Assembly: GCF_009753715.1 (NCBI RefSeq)
Contig: NZ_WQMS01000009.1
Location: 120,488-184,487, forward strand
Direction of reading: 5' to 3'
Length of the DNA: 64,000 nucleotides
From: Sphingomonas horti
GTDB taxonomy: Bacteria; Pseudomonadota; Alphaproteobacteria; Sphingomonadales; Sphingomonadaceae
Positions 35,615 to 42,966 of this stretch are shown here, one piece after another; positions within the stretch are counted from its first letter, which is position 1, and every line of letters begins with the position of its first letter. The notes beneath the pieces are model-generated. The model worked only from the letters and a program-made list of their open reading frames with translations. It had not been told where the DNA came from and did no database searches. The position numbers and the translations under genes are program-made.

Positions 35615-36232
35615 CTACTGATCCGCCCGCGACACGCCCTGGCCGTCCAGGTTCTGCGCCACGAAGTCCCAATTGATCGCGCGCCTCAGCAGCGCATCGA
35701 CATAGTCCGCACGCATGTTGCGATAGTCGATGTAATAGGCGTGCTCCCACACATCGATGGTCAGCAGCGGCTTCATGCCGTCATAGGCGACTGGCGAGTC
35801 GCCGTCGTGCAGAGAGGTGACCTTCAGCTGGTCGCCGTCGAGCACCAGCCAGCCCCAGCCGCTGGCGAAATGGTTGACCGACTCGGTCTTCAGCTTGTCG
35901 AGCAGCGCGTCGGTCGAGCCGAACGCCTCCTCGATCTTCTGTTTCAGCGTGCCGGTCGGCTGCTGCGTCTCCGGGCTCAGGCATTGCCAGTAGAAGCTGT
36001 GGTTCCACAGCTGGGCCGAGTTGTTGAACAACCCCTTGTTGCCGCTTTCCTTGGCCGCGCGGATCACTTCCGACAGGCGGCGGCCGTCAAGCCCGGCCTG
36101 CGGCGCCAGCTCGTTGGTCTTGTTCACATAGGCGCGGTGGTGCTTGCCCCAATGGAAATCGAAAGTCTCGGCCGACAGGATCTCGCCGAACGCGGACTTG
36201 TCGTAAGGCAGCGGGGGAAGCTCGAACGCCAT
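35615..36232 (-). CDS. sodB: Superoxide dismutase, Fe type
   Basis: 205 residues. Converts superoxide to oxygen and hydrogen peroxide in the cytoplasm. The ATG at 36232 is chosen over the open extension to 36286 because AGGAGA precedes it and AFELPPLPYDKSAFG is the canonical N-terminus. Metal ligands: His in FHWGKHHRAYV, His in QLWNHSFYW, and Asp/His in TIDVWEHAYYIDYRN. FNNSAQLWNH together with FASGWGWLVLD favours the iron or Fe/Mn cambialistic group. No stress promoter was identified upstream. Confidence 0.96.
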   Translation of the reverse strand: MAFELPPLPYDKSAFGEILSAETFDFHWGKHHRAYVNKTNELAPQAGLDGRRLSEVIRAAKESGNKGLFNNSAQLWNHSFYWQCLSPETQQPTGTLKQKIEEAFGSTDALLDKLKTESVNHFASGWGWLVLDGDQLKVTSLHDGDSPVAYDGMKPLLTIDVWEHAYYIDYRNMRADYVDALLRRAINWDFVAQNLDGQGVSRADQ

Positions 36233-36332
36233 TGCAGGTCTCCTTGTTGCTCCGGTCGGCCTAGCCAACGCGCGCGCGCTGTCCAAGGGCCTTGCTTGCG
36301 GAAATCTCGTTCAGACAGGCTAAAGGGGTCGA

Positions 36333-36887
36333 TCAGCCGCGCTTGCGCACCGAAAAGCGCGTCAGCTCCTTCTTAGGCTCGTCCCAATTGGGCGCGAGAT
36401 CGCTGGCCTTCTGATAGTCCGCCATCGCGCCGGCCAGATCGCCCGCCAACTCATTGCTGATCGCCCGGCCGAAATAGGCGATCTCGGGCCGGCGCGTATG
36501 CCTGTCCAGCGCCGCGTCGAACAGGTCGCGCGCCTGCCGCCAGTCATGCTGGACCTTCAGCACCAGAGCGCCCTTGTTGAGATAGGCTTCCGCCTGGCCC
36601 GGATCGAGGCGGATCGCGCGATCATAGTCCGACAGCGCGCCTGCGAAGTCGCTCATCCGGGCGCGGATGATGCCGCGATTGACATAGGTGGCGACCTGGT
36701 CGTCGAACGACAGCGGTTCGTCGGCCAGCGCGCGATTGCAGGCGTCGAGGGTGCCGGGCGTCGCCCGCTCCGCATCCGCCGCCTCGAAGCACATGCGCGC
36801 GAGGCCGGAGCCGATCACCATGCTGGATGCTGAGGCGGCGCCGGGGATCAGCAGTGCGGCGGCCGCGAGGCAGGGGAACAAGCGCAT
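36333..36887 (-). CDS. Secreted TPR protein
   Basis: 184 residues from the ATG at 36887, preceded by GGAGGGTGG; a GTG four codons upstream is possible. Signal peptide MRLFPCLAAAALLIPGAASA. The mature part has a Cys pair (ARMCFEAADAE, LDACNRALAD) and three TPR-like units, including FAGALSDYDRAIRLDPGQAE and LAGAMADYQKASDLAPNWDE. It is probably periplasmic, with a protein-protein interaction role. It sits between sodB and pspF on the same strand as both, without a clear functional link. No catalytic motif is visible. Confidence 0.8.
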   Translation of the reverse strand: MRLFPCLAAAALLIPGAASASSMVIGSGLARMCFEAADAERATPGTLDACNRALADEPLSFDDQVATYVNRGIIRARMSDFAGALSDYDRAIRLDPGQAEAYLNKGALVLKVQHDWRQARDLFDAALDRHTRRPEIAYFGRAISNELAGDLAGAMADYQKASDLAPNWDEPKKELTRFSVRKRG

Positions 36888-36920
36888 TCCACCCTCCACA
36901 GCTTCAAGGCCGGGAGAATA

Positions 36921-37955
36921 TCACGCACCCCCCGCCTGCAGCAAATCATGACGCCGCAATGCGTGCCGCAGTTGGTCGTAGGTCAGCGCCAGCGCCTTGG
37001 CGGTCAGCCGCTGGTTGAAACGGCAGCGGCGGAGCGCCGCCTCGAGCAGCCGGCGCTCGTACGCATCGCAGGCGGCCTTGAAGTCGTCGCACTCCAGCTC
37101 GTCATTGGCAGGGGCCGGCGCTGCCGGCGGGGCAGGTGCATGGGCCGGCGTCAGCGAGCGCGCGGCGTCGCCCTTAGGCTTCCAGGGCGACGCAAACGGG
37201 TCGAACTCAATCGAGTCGACCGGATGCGCCGGGTCCTCCCAGCGATACACGGCCCGCTCGATCACATTGCGGAGCTCACGGACGTTGCCGGGCCATTCAT
37301 AACCCGTCAGCGTGTCCATCGCCGTTCTGGAAAAGCCCGGCCAGCGCTCCCATCCCAGCTCGGCCGCCATGCGCCGGCCGAAATGATCGGCGAGCACCGG
37401 CACGTCGCCCTCGCGGGCGCGAAGCGGCGGCAGCGTGATCACTTCGAAGCTCAACCGGTCGAGCAGGTCGGCCCGGAACCGGTTCGCATCGACCAGGGCC
37501 GGCAAATTCTCGTTGGTGGCGGCGACGATGCGGACGTCGACCCGGACGGGCCGGGACGCACCGATCCGCGTCACCTCGCCATATTCGACCGCGCGCAACA
37601 GCCGCTCCTGCGCCGCGGCGGACAGCGTGCCGAGCTCATCCAAGAACAAGGTGCCGCCGTCGGCCTCCTCGAAGCGCCCAGCCCGCGCCCGTGTCGCCCC
37701 CGTGAAGGCCCCGGCCTCGTGCCCGAACAGCTCCGCCTCGATCAGTGTCTCGGGCAGCGCGGCGCAATTCATCACGACCAGCGGCCCGTCCCAACGCGGC
37801 GACAGGCGATGGAGGCGTTCGGCGACGAGTTCCTTGCCGGTGCCGCGCTCGCCGATCACCAGCACCGTCCGGTTCAGCGCCGCGGCGCGGCTGGCCCGTT
37901 CCACCGAATCCAGAAAGGCCAGCGACTGGCCGATAAATGCGCTCTCGCGTTCCAT
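36921..37955 (-). CDS. pspF: Phage shock operon sigma-54 activator PspF
   Basis: 344 residues. It has the AAA+ domain of sigma-54 enhancer-binding proteins but no receiver domain, as in PspF: Walker [16 protein letters not shown], the sigma-54 contact loop AGAFTGA, Walker [11 protein letters not shown], and [20 protein letters not shown] Fis-type helix-turn-helix follows at the C-terminus ([20 protein letters not shown]). ATG at 37955 ([19 protein letters not shown]) aligns with the enterobacterial start. It is divergent from the psp operon. PspA normally binds and inhibits this protein until the inner membrane is stressed. Confidence 0.94.
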   Translation of the reverse strand: MERESAFIGQSLAFLDSVERASRAAALNRTVLVIGERGTGKELVAERLHRLSPRWDGPLVVMNCAALPETLIEAELFGHEAGAFTGATRARAGRFEEADGGTLFLDELGTLSAAAQERLLRAVEYGEVTRIGASRPVRVDVRIVAATNENLPALVDANRFRADLLDRLSFEVITLPPLRAREGDVPVLADHFGRRMAAELGWERWPGFSRTAMDTLTGYEWPGNVRELRNVIERAVYRWEDPAHPVDSIEFDPFASPWKPKGDAARSLTPAHAPAPPAAPAPANDELECDDFKAACDAYERRLLEAALRRCRFNQRLTAKALALTYDQLRHALRRHDLLQAGGA

Positions 37956-38055
37956 TGCCAGAACATGGCGCATTTTCCCAAGCCTTGGCAAGGTACGTTG
38001 GCTCAACCCCATAACTACTACGTCGAAAACCGCGGTTTTCAGCCATTTTCAGGAC

Positions 38056-38073
38056 TTGGCACGGCCCCTGCAA
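38056..38073 (+). promoter_or_regulatory. Sigma-54 (-24/-12) promoter of the psp operon
   Basis: TTGGCACGGCCCCTGCAA matches the consensus YTGGCACGRNNNTTGCW at 15 of 16 informative positions or nearly so, with GG and GC in the correct 10-base spacing. It lies between divergent pspF and the first psp-operon gene, with a predicted transcription start about 12 bases downstream. PspF encoded next door is the expected activator. Confidence 0.88.
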
Positions 38074-38135
38074 AAGTTGGGACGAAGCCGGACACACCCG
38101 GCGAACGCAAACTCGAAGGTTCACAGGAGCACGCC

Positions 38136-38282
38136 ATGTTCACTTCGTTCGAAACCCGGAAGACCTTCTCGGCCATCCTCTGCACGATCCTGTTCAGCGC
38201 CACCTGCGTGCTGAGCGCGGTCGGCCCGGCCGGCGCCGTGGAGGTCCATCCCGCTTCCGTCGCCAGCAGCGTTCGCGCCTGA
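38136..38282 (+). CDS. 48-residue secreted peptide, first gene of the psp operon
   Basis: ATG preceded by CAGGAGCACGCC, a good ribosome-binding site, and placed about 50 bases after the predicted sigma-54 start point. MFTSFETRKTFSAILCTILF begins a signal peptide that continues SATCVLSAVGPAGA, leaving a mature peptide of about 14 residues (VEVHPASVASSVRA). Too short for a domain match. It is upstream of pspA on the same transcript, so it should be made when the membrane is stressed. A leader or small stress peptide role is inference; it could also be a membrane-retained miniprotein if the signal is not cleaved. Confidence 0.72.
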   Translation: MFTSFETRKTFSAILCTILFSATCVLSAVGPAGAVEVHPASVASSVRA

Positions 38283-38357
38283 CGACTTCACCGCCGGGGC
38301 GGGTGGCCCCCTTGTCCCGCCCCGGCACCCCCTCTTTCGATCCAGGAGCACTCCCAG

Positions 38358-39026
38358 ATGGGTATTTTTTCCAGAACCCGCGACATCGTAGCCGCCAACA
38401 TGACCGATCTGCTGGATCGCGCCGAAGACCCGGCGAAGATGATCCGCATGATCATCCTGGAGATGGAAGAGACGCTGGTCGAGGTTCGCGCCTCCGCCGC
38501 GCGGACGATCGCGGACCAGAAGGAAATGCGCCGCCACATCGCGAAGCTCGAGAACCTCCAGGCCAACTGGACCGAGAAGGCCGAGCTGGCGCTGTCGAAG
38601 GACCGCGAGGACCTCGCCAAGGCCGCGCTGATCGAGCGCCAGAAGGCGGCCGACATGGCCGACCAGCTGAAGGCCGAGATCGAGGTGCTCGACGATGCGC
38701 TGCAGGCGTCCGAGGCCGATATCGCCAAGCTGCAGCAGAAGCTGCGCGAGGCGCGGGCCCGCCAGAACGCGATCGTCGCCCGGATGGAAAGCGCGCACAA
38801 CCGGATGCGGCTGCGCGAGGCCTATTCCGGCGCTCGCGTCGAGGACGCGTTCAGCCGCTTCGAGGTGCTGGAGCGCCGCGTCGACCTGGCCGAGGGCCGC
38901 GCCGATGCCGCCGGCATGGGCGAGCCCAAGACCCTGGAGGACCAGTTCTCCGAACTGCGCTCCAGCGACAAGGTCGATGCCGAGCTTGAGGCGCTGAAGG
39001 CGCGCCTGGCCAACAAGGAGGGCTGA
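38358..39026 (+). CDS. pspA: Phage shock protein A
   Basis: 222 residues, almost entirely coiled coil, the ESCRT-III-related membrane-protecting protein. N-terminal amphipathic helix GIFSRTRDIVAANMTDLLDR, then PAKMIRMIILEMEETLVEVR, long helices with RLREAYSGARVEDAFSRFE, and a short C-terminal helix. PspA both represses PspF and oligomerises on damaged inner membrane to limit proton leak. CAGGAGCACTCCC precedes the ATG. It is followed by pspB six bases later, in the canonical psp order. Confidence 0.96.
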   Translation: MGIFSRTRDIVAANMTDLLDRAEDPAKMIRMIILEMEETLVEVRASAARTIADQKEMRRHIAKLENLQANWTEKAELALSKDREDLAKAALIERQKAADMADQLKAEIEVLDDALQASEADIAKLQQKLREARARQNAIVARMESAHNRMRLREAYSGARVEDAFSRFEVLERRVDLAEGRADAAGMGEPKTLEDQFSELRSSDKVDAELEALKARLANKEG

Positions 39027-39031
39027 GCGTG

Positions 39032-39307
39032 ATGGAAGACGTGCTCCTGCCAGTCATCATCTGCGGCTTCCTGTTCATCGGCATGCCCTGGATCATCCTC
39101 CATTACATCACGCAGTGGAAGAAATCCGGCAGCATCACCCGCGAGGACGAGAGTCTGCTCGACGACCTCTACGAAACCGCCCGCCGGCTGGACGACCGCC
39201 TGCACTCGATCGAGCGCATCGTCGCCGCCGAAACCCCGGAACTGGAAGTCCGCCGCCCCGCGCCGGAACTGCCCCGCTCCGAAGTCCGTCAGATCAGGGA
39301 GAAATAA
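39032..39307 (+). CDS. pspB: Phage shock protein B
   Basis: 91 residues. N-terminal membrane helix (LLPVIICGFLFIGMPWIILH) followed by a cytoplasmic coiled coil, EDESLLDDLYETARRLDDRL then HSIERIVAAETPELE. PspB with PspC senses membrane stress and draws PspA away from PspF. AAGGAGGG lies nine bases before the ATG at 39032; the GTG one codon upstream is also possible. Its coiled-coil tail resembles the tails of four small proteins downstream of pspC. Confidence 0.9.
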   Translation: MEDVLLPVIICGFLFIGMPWIILHYITQWKKSGSITREDESLLDDLYETARRLDDRLHSIERIVAAETPELEVRRPAPELPRSEVRQIREK

Positions 39308-39310
39308 GAG

Positions 39311-39691
39311 ATGAGCGCCAGCCGCACCCGCTTTTACCTCGACAAGCAGAACAAGAAGTGGCTCGGGGTCTGCGCCGGTATCGCCGACTATATGGGATGG
39401 GACGTGACCCTGGTCCGCATCGGCATGGTGGTCATCACCCTCGCCGGCGCCTTCCCCTGGTCGCTGCTGGCCTATTGGGCCGCCGCCTGGGTCGCCAAGC
39501 CGAAGCCCTACGGCCTCTACAGCGACAAGGACGAGGAGCAGTTCTGGCAGGGCGTGCGCCGGTCGCCGGCGCGGACCACCCGCGAAGTGCGGGGCCGGCT
39601 CCGCGACATCGATCGCCGCCTGGCTGATGTCGAGCTCTACTACACCAGCCGCAACCGCAGCCTGGCCGACGAGATCGACAGCCTTCGCTGA
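39311..39691 (+). CDS. pspC: Phage shock protein C
   Basis: 126 residues. PspC domain at the N-terminus (RFYLDKQNKKWLGVCAGIAD, then YMGWDVTLVRIGMVV), with a membrane helix at ~residues 38-62 and a C-terminal helical region containing RGRLRDIDRRLADVELYYTS. It is the inner-membrane partner of PspB in the stress signal. Starts three bases after the pspB stop with AGGGAGAAATAAG upstream. The C-terminal RDIDRRLADVE segment again echoes the coiled-coil heptads of the small proteins that follow. Confidence 0.93.
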   Translation: MSASRTRFYLDKQNKKWLGVCAGIADYMGWDVTLVRIGMVVITLAGAFPWSLLAYWAAAWVAKPKPYGLYSDKDEEQFWQGVRRSPARTTREVRGRLRDIDRRLADVELYYTSRNRSLADEIDSLR

Positions 39692-39750
39692 GCCCTTGCA
39701 GCTGACGCAACGTCAACCGCTACAGAACCGACGAGAACGGGGAAGAGACA

Positions 39751-40083
39751 ATGGATATTGCCGACGCCACCATCGTGCCGAACCTGCCCTGGATCATCGG
39801 CGGCGGCATGCTGCTCGGGGCCATGGCGATCGGCGGCTGGATTTTCACGACCTGGCTCCGGATCCGCAACGGCTATCCGCTGGAGAACAGCTGGGGCAAG
39901 GCGATCTATCCGAAGACCGACGCCGAGGCGATCGAGCGGATCAAGCTGCTGACGCAGGAAAATGCGCAGCTGCGCGCCGAGCTCGGGTCGATCAAGGACC
40001 GGCTGGGCAATGTGGAGCGGATCGTAACCGACGACGCGCACCGCGTCGCGGGCGAGATCGAGGCGCTACGCCGGACGAACTGA
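39751..40083 (+). CDS. Small membrane/coiled-coil protein in psp operon (PspB-like paralogue 1)
   Basis: 110 residues. One membrane helix (PWIIGGGMLLGAMAIGGWIF, ~13-33), then a cytoplasmic coiled coil ending in DRLGNVERIVTDDAHRVAGE and IEALR. GGGGAAGAG precedes the ATG. The tail pattern (L, then ERIVTDD, then A-EIEALR) recurs in the next two proteins and resembles PspB's HSIERIVAAET. Not assigned to a named family. Its position downstream of pspC on the same strand suggests co-expression under PspF. Confidence 0.78.
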   Translation: MDIADATIVPNLPWIIGGGMLLGAMAIGGWIFTTWLRIRNGYPLENSWGKAIYPKTDAEAIERIKLLTQENAQLRAELGSIKDRLGNVERIVTDDAHRVAGEIEALRRTN

Positions 40084-40155
40084 AACGCACTTTCGTCGAA
40101 ACACCATGGCCGCTGACAGGGAACGGCGGCCAACCGACACTGGGGAGCTGTCAGG

Positions 40156-40413
40156 ATGCAAAACGCCTTTCCATACCTCGCGCTTTCGATCCCCATTCTG
40201 GGAATCCTCGCCGGTATGTTTGCCAGGTTGATGAGGCTTCGCGAGAAGCAGTTGGAGATCCAGGCCGGCCAGACGGCCGAAAAGGCAGCGCAATATGCGG
40301 CCCACACCGAACGGCTGGAACAGCGCGTCCGGGTGCTGGAGCGAATCATAACAGATCGCGGCGTCGATGTTGCAGGCGAGATCGATCGCCTCCGCGACCA
40401 ACCGCTGAACTGA
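40156..40413 (+). CDS. Small membrane/coiled-coil protein in psp operon (PspB-like paralogue 2)
   Basis: 85 residues. Membrane helix at the very N-terminus (FPYLALSIPILGILAGMFAR), then MRLREKQLEIQ and a coiled coil ending RVRVLERIITDRGVDVAGEI and DRLRD. GGGGAGCTGTCAGG precedes the ATG. The tail aligns closely with paralogue 1 (ERIVTDDAHRVAGEIEALR). Function unknown; likely a psp accessory. Confidence 0.78.
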   Translation: MQNAFPYLALSIPILGILAGMFARLMRLREKQLEIQAGQTAEKAAQYAAHTERLEQRVRVLERIITDRGVDVAGEIDRLRDQPLN

Positions 40414-40439
40414 CACGAGAAATCCGGGAGTAAGGCAAT

Positions 40440-40700
40440 ATGAACCCGTTCGAAATGGTGCTGGGCATCATCATCGTCGTCACGATCGGACGCGTGCTGA
40501 CCGCGCGCTACGGCTACCAGCGGCGCCGCGGCGGCGGCGGGATGGAGCCGATCCACGACGATGCCGAAACGCGGCGTCTGCGTGACGAGGTGCGGACGCT
40601 GAAGGAACGGATCGCGGTGCTGGAACGGCTCGCGACCGACGATGCGGGGCCCCGCGCCCTGGAACGCGAAATCGAAGCTTTGCGGTCCCGCGACAACTGA
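40440..40700 (+). CDS. Small membrane/coiled-coil protein in psp operon (PspB-like paralogue 3)
   Basis: 86 residues. Short N-terminal membrane helix (FEMVLGIIIVVTIGRVL), a basic Arg/Gly linker (YQRRRGGGG), then a coiled coil LRDEVRTLKERIAVLERLAT with DDAGPRALEREIEALRSRDN at the end. GGGAGTAAGG precedes the ATG. Same tail pattern as the two preceding proteins. No family assignment. Confidence 0.78.
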   Translation: MNPFEMVLGIIIVVTIGRVLTARYGYQRRRGGGGMEPIHDDAETRRLRDEVRTLKERIAVLERLATDDAGPRALEREIEALRSRDN

Positions 40701-40725
40701 TCGCGGTGCCCGGAGGAGAAGACGG

Positions 40726-41040
40726 ATGGAACCGAACATCTATCTGGAAATGGGCTTGGTGGGACTGGCCGGGATCGGCGTCATCACCGCAGGCGCCCTG
40801 CGCGGCTGGCGCGGCTGGCTGGAGCTGAAGCGGCTGGAGATTCAGGCGCGCAGCGCCGACAACGACCTGCCGCCGCCCTCGACGATGAGCTCGCGCATCG
40901 AGCTTGCCGATCTGAAGGAACGCATCCGGAAGCTGGAAGCGATCGCCGCCGGGGTGGATATTAGACTCGTCATCCCGGCCTTGAGCCGGACCTGCCTTCA
41001 CTTCCCGAAGAAGGTAGGCCCCGGGTCAAGGCCGGGATGA
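40726..41040 (+). CDS. Small membrane/coiled-coil protein in psp operon (paralogue 4), 3' end altered by a repeat
   Basis: 104 residues as read. N-terminal membrane helix (MGLVGLAGIGVITAGAL), WRGWLELKRLEIQARS, then a coiled coil LADLKERIRKLEAIAAGVDI. From about residue 80 the frame runs through a 75-base palindromic repeat (family B), which supplies RLVIPALSRTCLHFPKKVG and the stop codon. The natural C-terminus has probably been replaced. GGAGGAGAAGACGG precedes the ATG. The start of the coiled coil matches the other three paralogues. Confidence 0.7.
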   Translation: MEPNIYLEMGLVGLAGIGVITAGALRGWRGWLELKRLEIQARSADNDLPPPSTMSSRIELADLKERIRKLEAIAAGVDIRLVIPALSRTCLHFPKKVGPGSRPG

Positions 41041-41042
41041 CG
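40968..41042. repeat. Palindromic repeat, family B (CGTCATCCCGGCC)
   Basis: 17-base perfect inverted arms, CGTCATCCCGGCCTTGA at 40968-40984 and its complement at 41026-41042, around a GC-rich middle. Further copies lie at 42044-42118 and 58086-58167. This copy runs through the 3' end of the last psp-cluster gene and provides its stop codon. Confidence 0.88.
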
Positions 41043-41071
41043 AAGCTGTACAAGCCCCCTATCTGGCCTTC

Positions 41072-41473
41072 ATGCCCATCCTTTCCGACGTTCTCTCCGA
41101 TTACGAGCTGCTCGATTCAGACGACCGCTACCGGCTGCTGATCGACCTGGGCCGCGGCCTGGAACTGATGCCCGACGCGCTGAAGACCGACGCGACGCTG
41201 GTGCGCGGGTGCTCGGCGGCGGTCTGGGTCTATCCGACGCGGGAGGGCGATCGGCTCCATTTCCTCGCAGATTCCAACGCCGCGATCACCAAGGGCATCA
41301 TCGCGCTGGTGTTGCTGACCGTGCAGGACCGGACGCCCGCCGACATCCTCGCGACCGACATCGAAGGCGCGCTTGCGCCCTTCAACCTGCGCAACCAGCT
41401 CAGCTCGAACCGCACCCAGGGCATTCCGAACATGATCGCCCTGATCCGCGCGACGGCGGAGCGTTACGCCTAG
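41072..41473 (+). CDS. SufE-family sulfur acceptor protein
   Basis: 133 residues. SufE accepts persulfide sulfur from the cysteine desulfurase SufS during Fe-S cluster assembly. The family shape is visible in LSDYELLDSDDRYRLLIDLG, the acceptor cysteine in VRGCSAAVWVYPT (near residue 47), and the C-terminal QLSSNRTQGIPNMIALIRAT. No other suf gene is in this window, so it is a solitary copy. The start is ATG at 41072 with no strong ribosome-binding site; a family B repeat lies 30 bases upstream. Its end overlaps the convergent J-domain gene by four bases. Confidence 0.92.
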   Translation: MPILSDVLSDYELLDSDDRYRLLIDLGRGLELMPDALKTDATLVRGCSAAVWVYPTREGDRLHFLADSNAAITKGIIALVLLTVQDRTPADILATDIEGALAPFNLRNQLSSNRTQGIPNMIALIRATAERYA

Positions 41474-42000
41474 ACGGCCGCGCGCCGTTCCTCGGCCCGG
41501 CGCAGCACGTCATAGGCTGCCTGCACCTGGCGGAAGCGTTCGGCGGCTTCCTTGTCACCCGGCTTCACGTCCGGGTGATTGGCCTTGGCGAGGCGGCGAT
41601 AGGCTGCCTTCACCGCGTTGAAGTCGGAATCCGCTTCCAGATCGAGCACGTCGAGGGCGCGCATCTCGTCTCGCGAGCGGCTGCCGTCGCCCGGGCCGCC
41701 CCAGGCGTAATGCGAGGCCTTGCGGTAGCCATCGGCGCCGCGCTGCTCCTCGGCCTCGCGAGCGGCCGCTTCCTCGGCGCTCAGCCCTTCGAAGTAATTC
41801 CAGCCCTTATTGTATTCGGCGGCATGCGTTTCGCAGAAATGCCAGCGCTCGCGGCTGTTCGGCGATTTGGGCGCGGGGCAGTCGCCCGGCTGGTCGCAGC
41901 CGTCGCGGTCGCACATGCGCACCTTCGCCGCCCCCCGCTCGGAGCCGTAGGAACGCCAGCGGGGAAAACCCCAGTCCAGGGATCGAGAAGAACGCGCCAT
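41470..42000 (-). CDS. J-domain (DnaJ-like) protein with N-terminal Cys-rich segment
   Basis: 176 residues. The C-terminal ~60 residues form a J-domain (DLEADSDFNAVKAAYRRLAK, NHPDVKPGD with the HPD motif), which stimulates a DnaK-type chaperone. The N-terminal half has RMCDRDGCDQPGDCPAP and RWHFCETHAAEYN, a cysteine/histidine cluster that may bind zinc. A linker of Glu/Ala-rich helix follows (SAEEAAAREAEEQ). The combination is known in alphaproteobacteria, but its client is not. The gene converges on sufE, with stop codons overlapping. Confidence 0.87.
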   Translation of the reverse strand: MARSSRSLDWGFPRWRSYGSERGAAKVRMCDRDGCDQPGDCPAPKSPNSRERWHFCETHAAEYNKGWNYFEGLSAEEAAAREAEEQRGADGYRKASHYAWGGPGDGSRSRDEMRALDVLDLEADSDFNAVKAAYRRLAKANHPDVKPGDKEAAERFRQVQAAYDVLRRAEERRAAV

Positions 42001-42043
42001 GCGGGCCCGAAGTAAGGAGTCCCTGTCGTTGGGACAACCACTT

Positions 42044-42118
42044 CGTCACCCCGCCTTGAGCCGGCCCGCCTTCTTGCCGCGCAACGCAGGCAGGTCCCGG
42101 GTCAAGCCCCGGATGACG
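42044..42118. repeat. Palindromic repeat, family B
   Basis: Imperfect copy: CGTCACCCCGCCTTGA on the left and TCAAGCCCCGGATGACG on the right, with a GC-rich middle. It occupies the gap between the J-domain gene and ldcA. The ldcA stop codon (42102-42104 on the minus strand) is the TGA of the right arm. Confidence 0.82.
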
Positions 42119-42920
42119 ATGGTCCGAACGGTACGATCTTGTTGCCGGCATCGTGGCCGATATCGGCAGCGCCCAGGAACGGGATGCCCGCACGCGCGCA
42201 CCAGTGGCGGACCACCGCTTCCGGTTCGGCGCCGAAATCCGGGTCGTTGCCCGGCACCTGGCTGATCCGGCCCATCCGGATTCCGGCAACGCCGCGGATC
42301 GAGGGATGCTGGATGATCTGGGCGAGGTCGCGGTCGGTGCGGTAGAGATACTCGGCAACTTCCTCGATCATCAGCACATGGCCGGACAGGTCCGGCAAGT
42401 GACGCGTGCCGATCAGGTGGGCGAGAATGACGATGTTGAACGCCGCCGCCGGCACTTCGCCGAGCGAAGGCTCCAGCGCCGTCGTCGAACCGTCCACCAG
42501 CCAATCGAGCGCGCGGCTCACTGCCGCTTCGCCGCCCGCGCGCCGGACATCCGCCGGCATCGGCCCATGCGCGACCCGGCCGATCCCGCGCGCGTAGAGT
42601 GCGCCGAGCAAAGTGCCCGGGTCGGAATAGCCGAGATAGGTCTTCTCCCGCGCGATCGGCCGCAGCGCGTCGATCACCTGCGCCACGATCCGGCACGCGC
42701 CATAGCCGCCGCGCGCGAACCAGATCGCATCGATTGCAGGATCATTGGCGTAGGCGATCAGCGCTTCGGCCCGCACGGCATCCGGCCCCGCAAAATGCCC
42801 GTCGGAGAGGAGGCATTGCGGGTGCCACGCCAGCTCCGCCCGACCCTCAGCCAGCGCGGCGACGCGCTGCACCACGTCCTCATCGATCCGGCAGCTCGGC
42901 GCGACGATGCCGATCCGCAT
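42102..42920 (-). CDS. ldcA: L,D-carboxypeptidase (LdcA/MccF family)
   Basis: 272 residues. Serine peptidase of family S66 that removes the terminal D-Ala from peptidoglycan tetrapeptides during wall recycling. N-terminus MRIGIVAPSCRIDEDVVQRV; nucleophile Ser in TYLGYSDPGTLLGAL (near residue 105); general Glu in VLMIEEVAEYLYR; His in GAADIGHDAGNKIVPFG. The ATG at 42920 fits the conserved start. The last few residues come from a family B repeat. It is divergent from an Mpl-like Mur ligase, another peptidoglycan-recycling enzyme, 46 bases away, which supports the assignment. Confidence 0.9.
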   Translation of the reverse strand: MRIGIVAPSCRIDEDVVQRVAALAEGRAELAWHPQCLLSDGHFAGPDAVRAEALIAYANDPAIDAIWFARGGYGACRIVAQVIDALRPIAREKTYLGYSDPGTLLGALYARGIGRVAHGPMPADVRRAGGEAAVSRALDWLVDGSTTALEPSLGEVPAAAFNIVILAHLIGTRHLPDLSGHVLMIEEVAEYLYRTDRDLAQIIQHPSIRGVAGIRMGRISQVPGNDPDFGAEPEAVVRHWCARAGIPFLGAADIGHDAGNKIVPFGPSSSGA

Positions 42921-42966
42921 GCCTCTTCTCCTTGTCGGCGGCCCGGAACCGGCTAGTAACGCGCGG

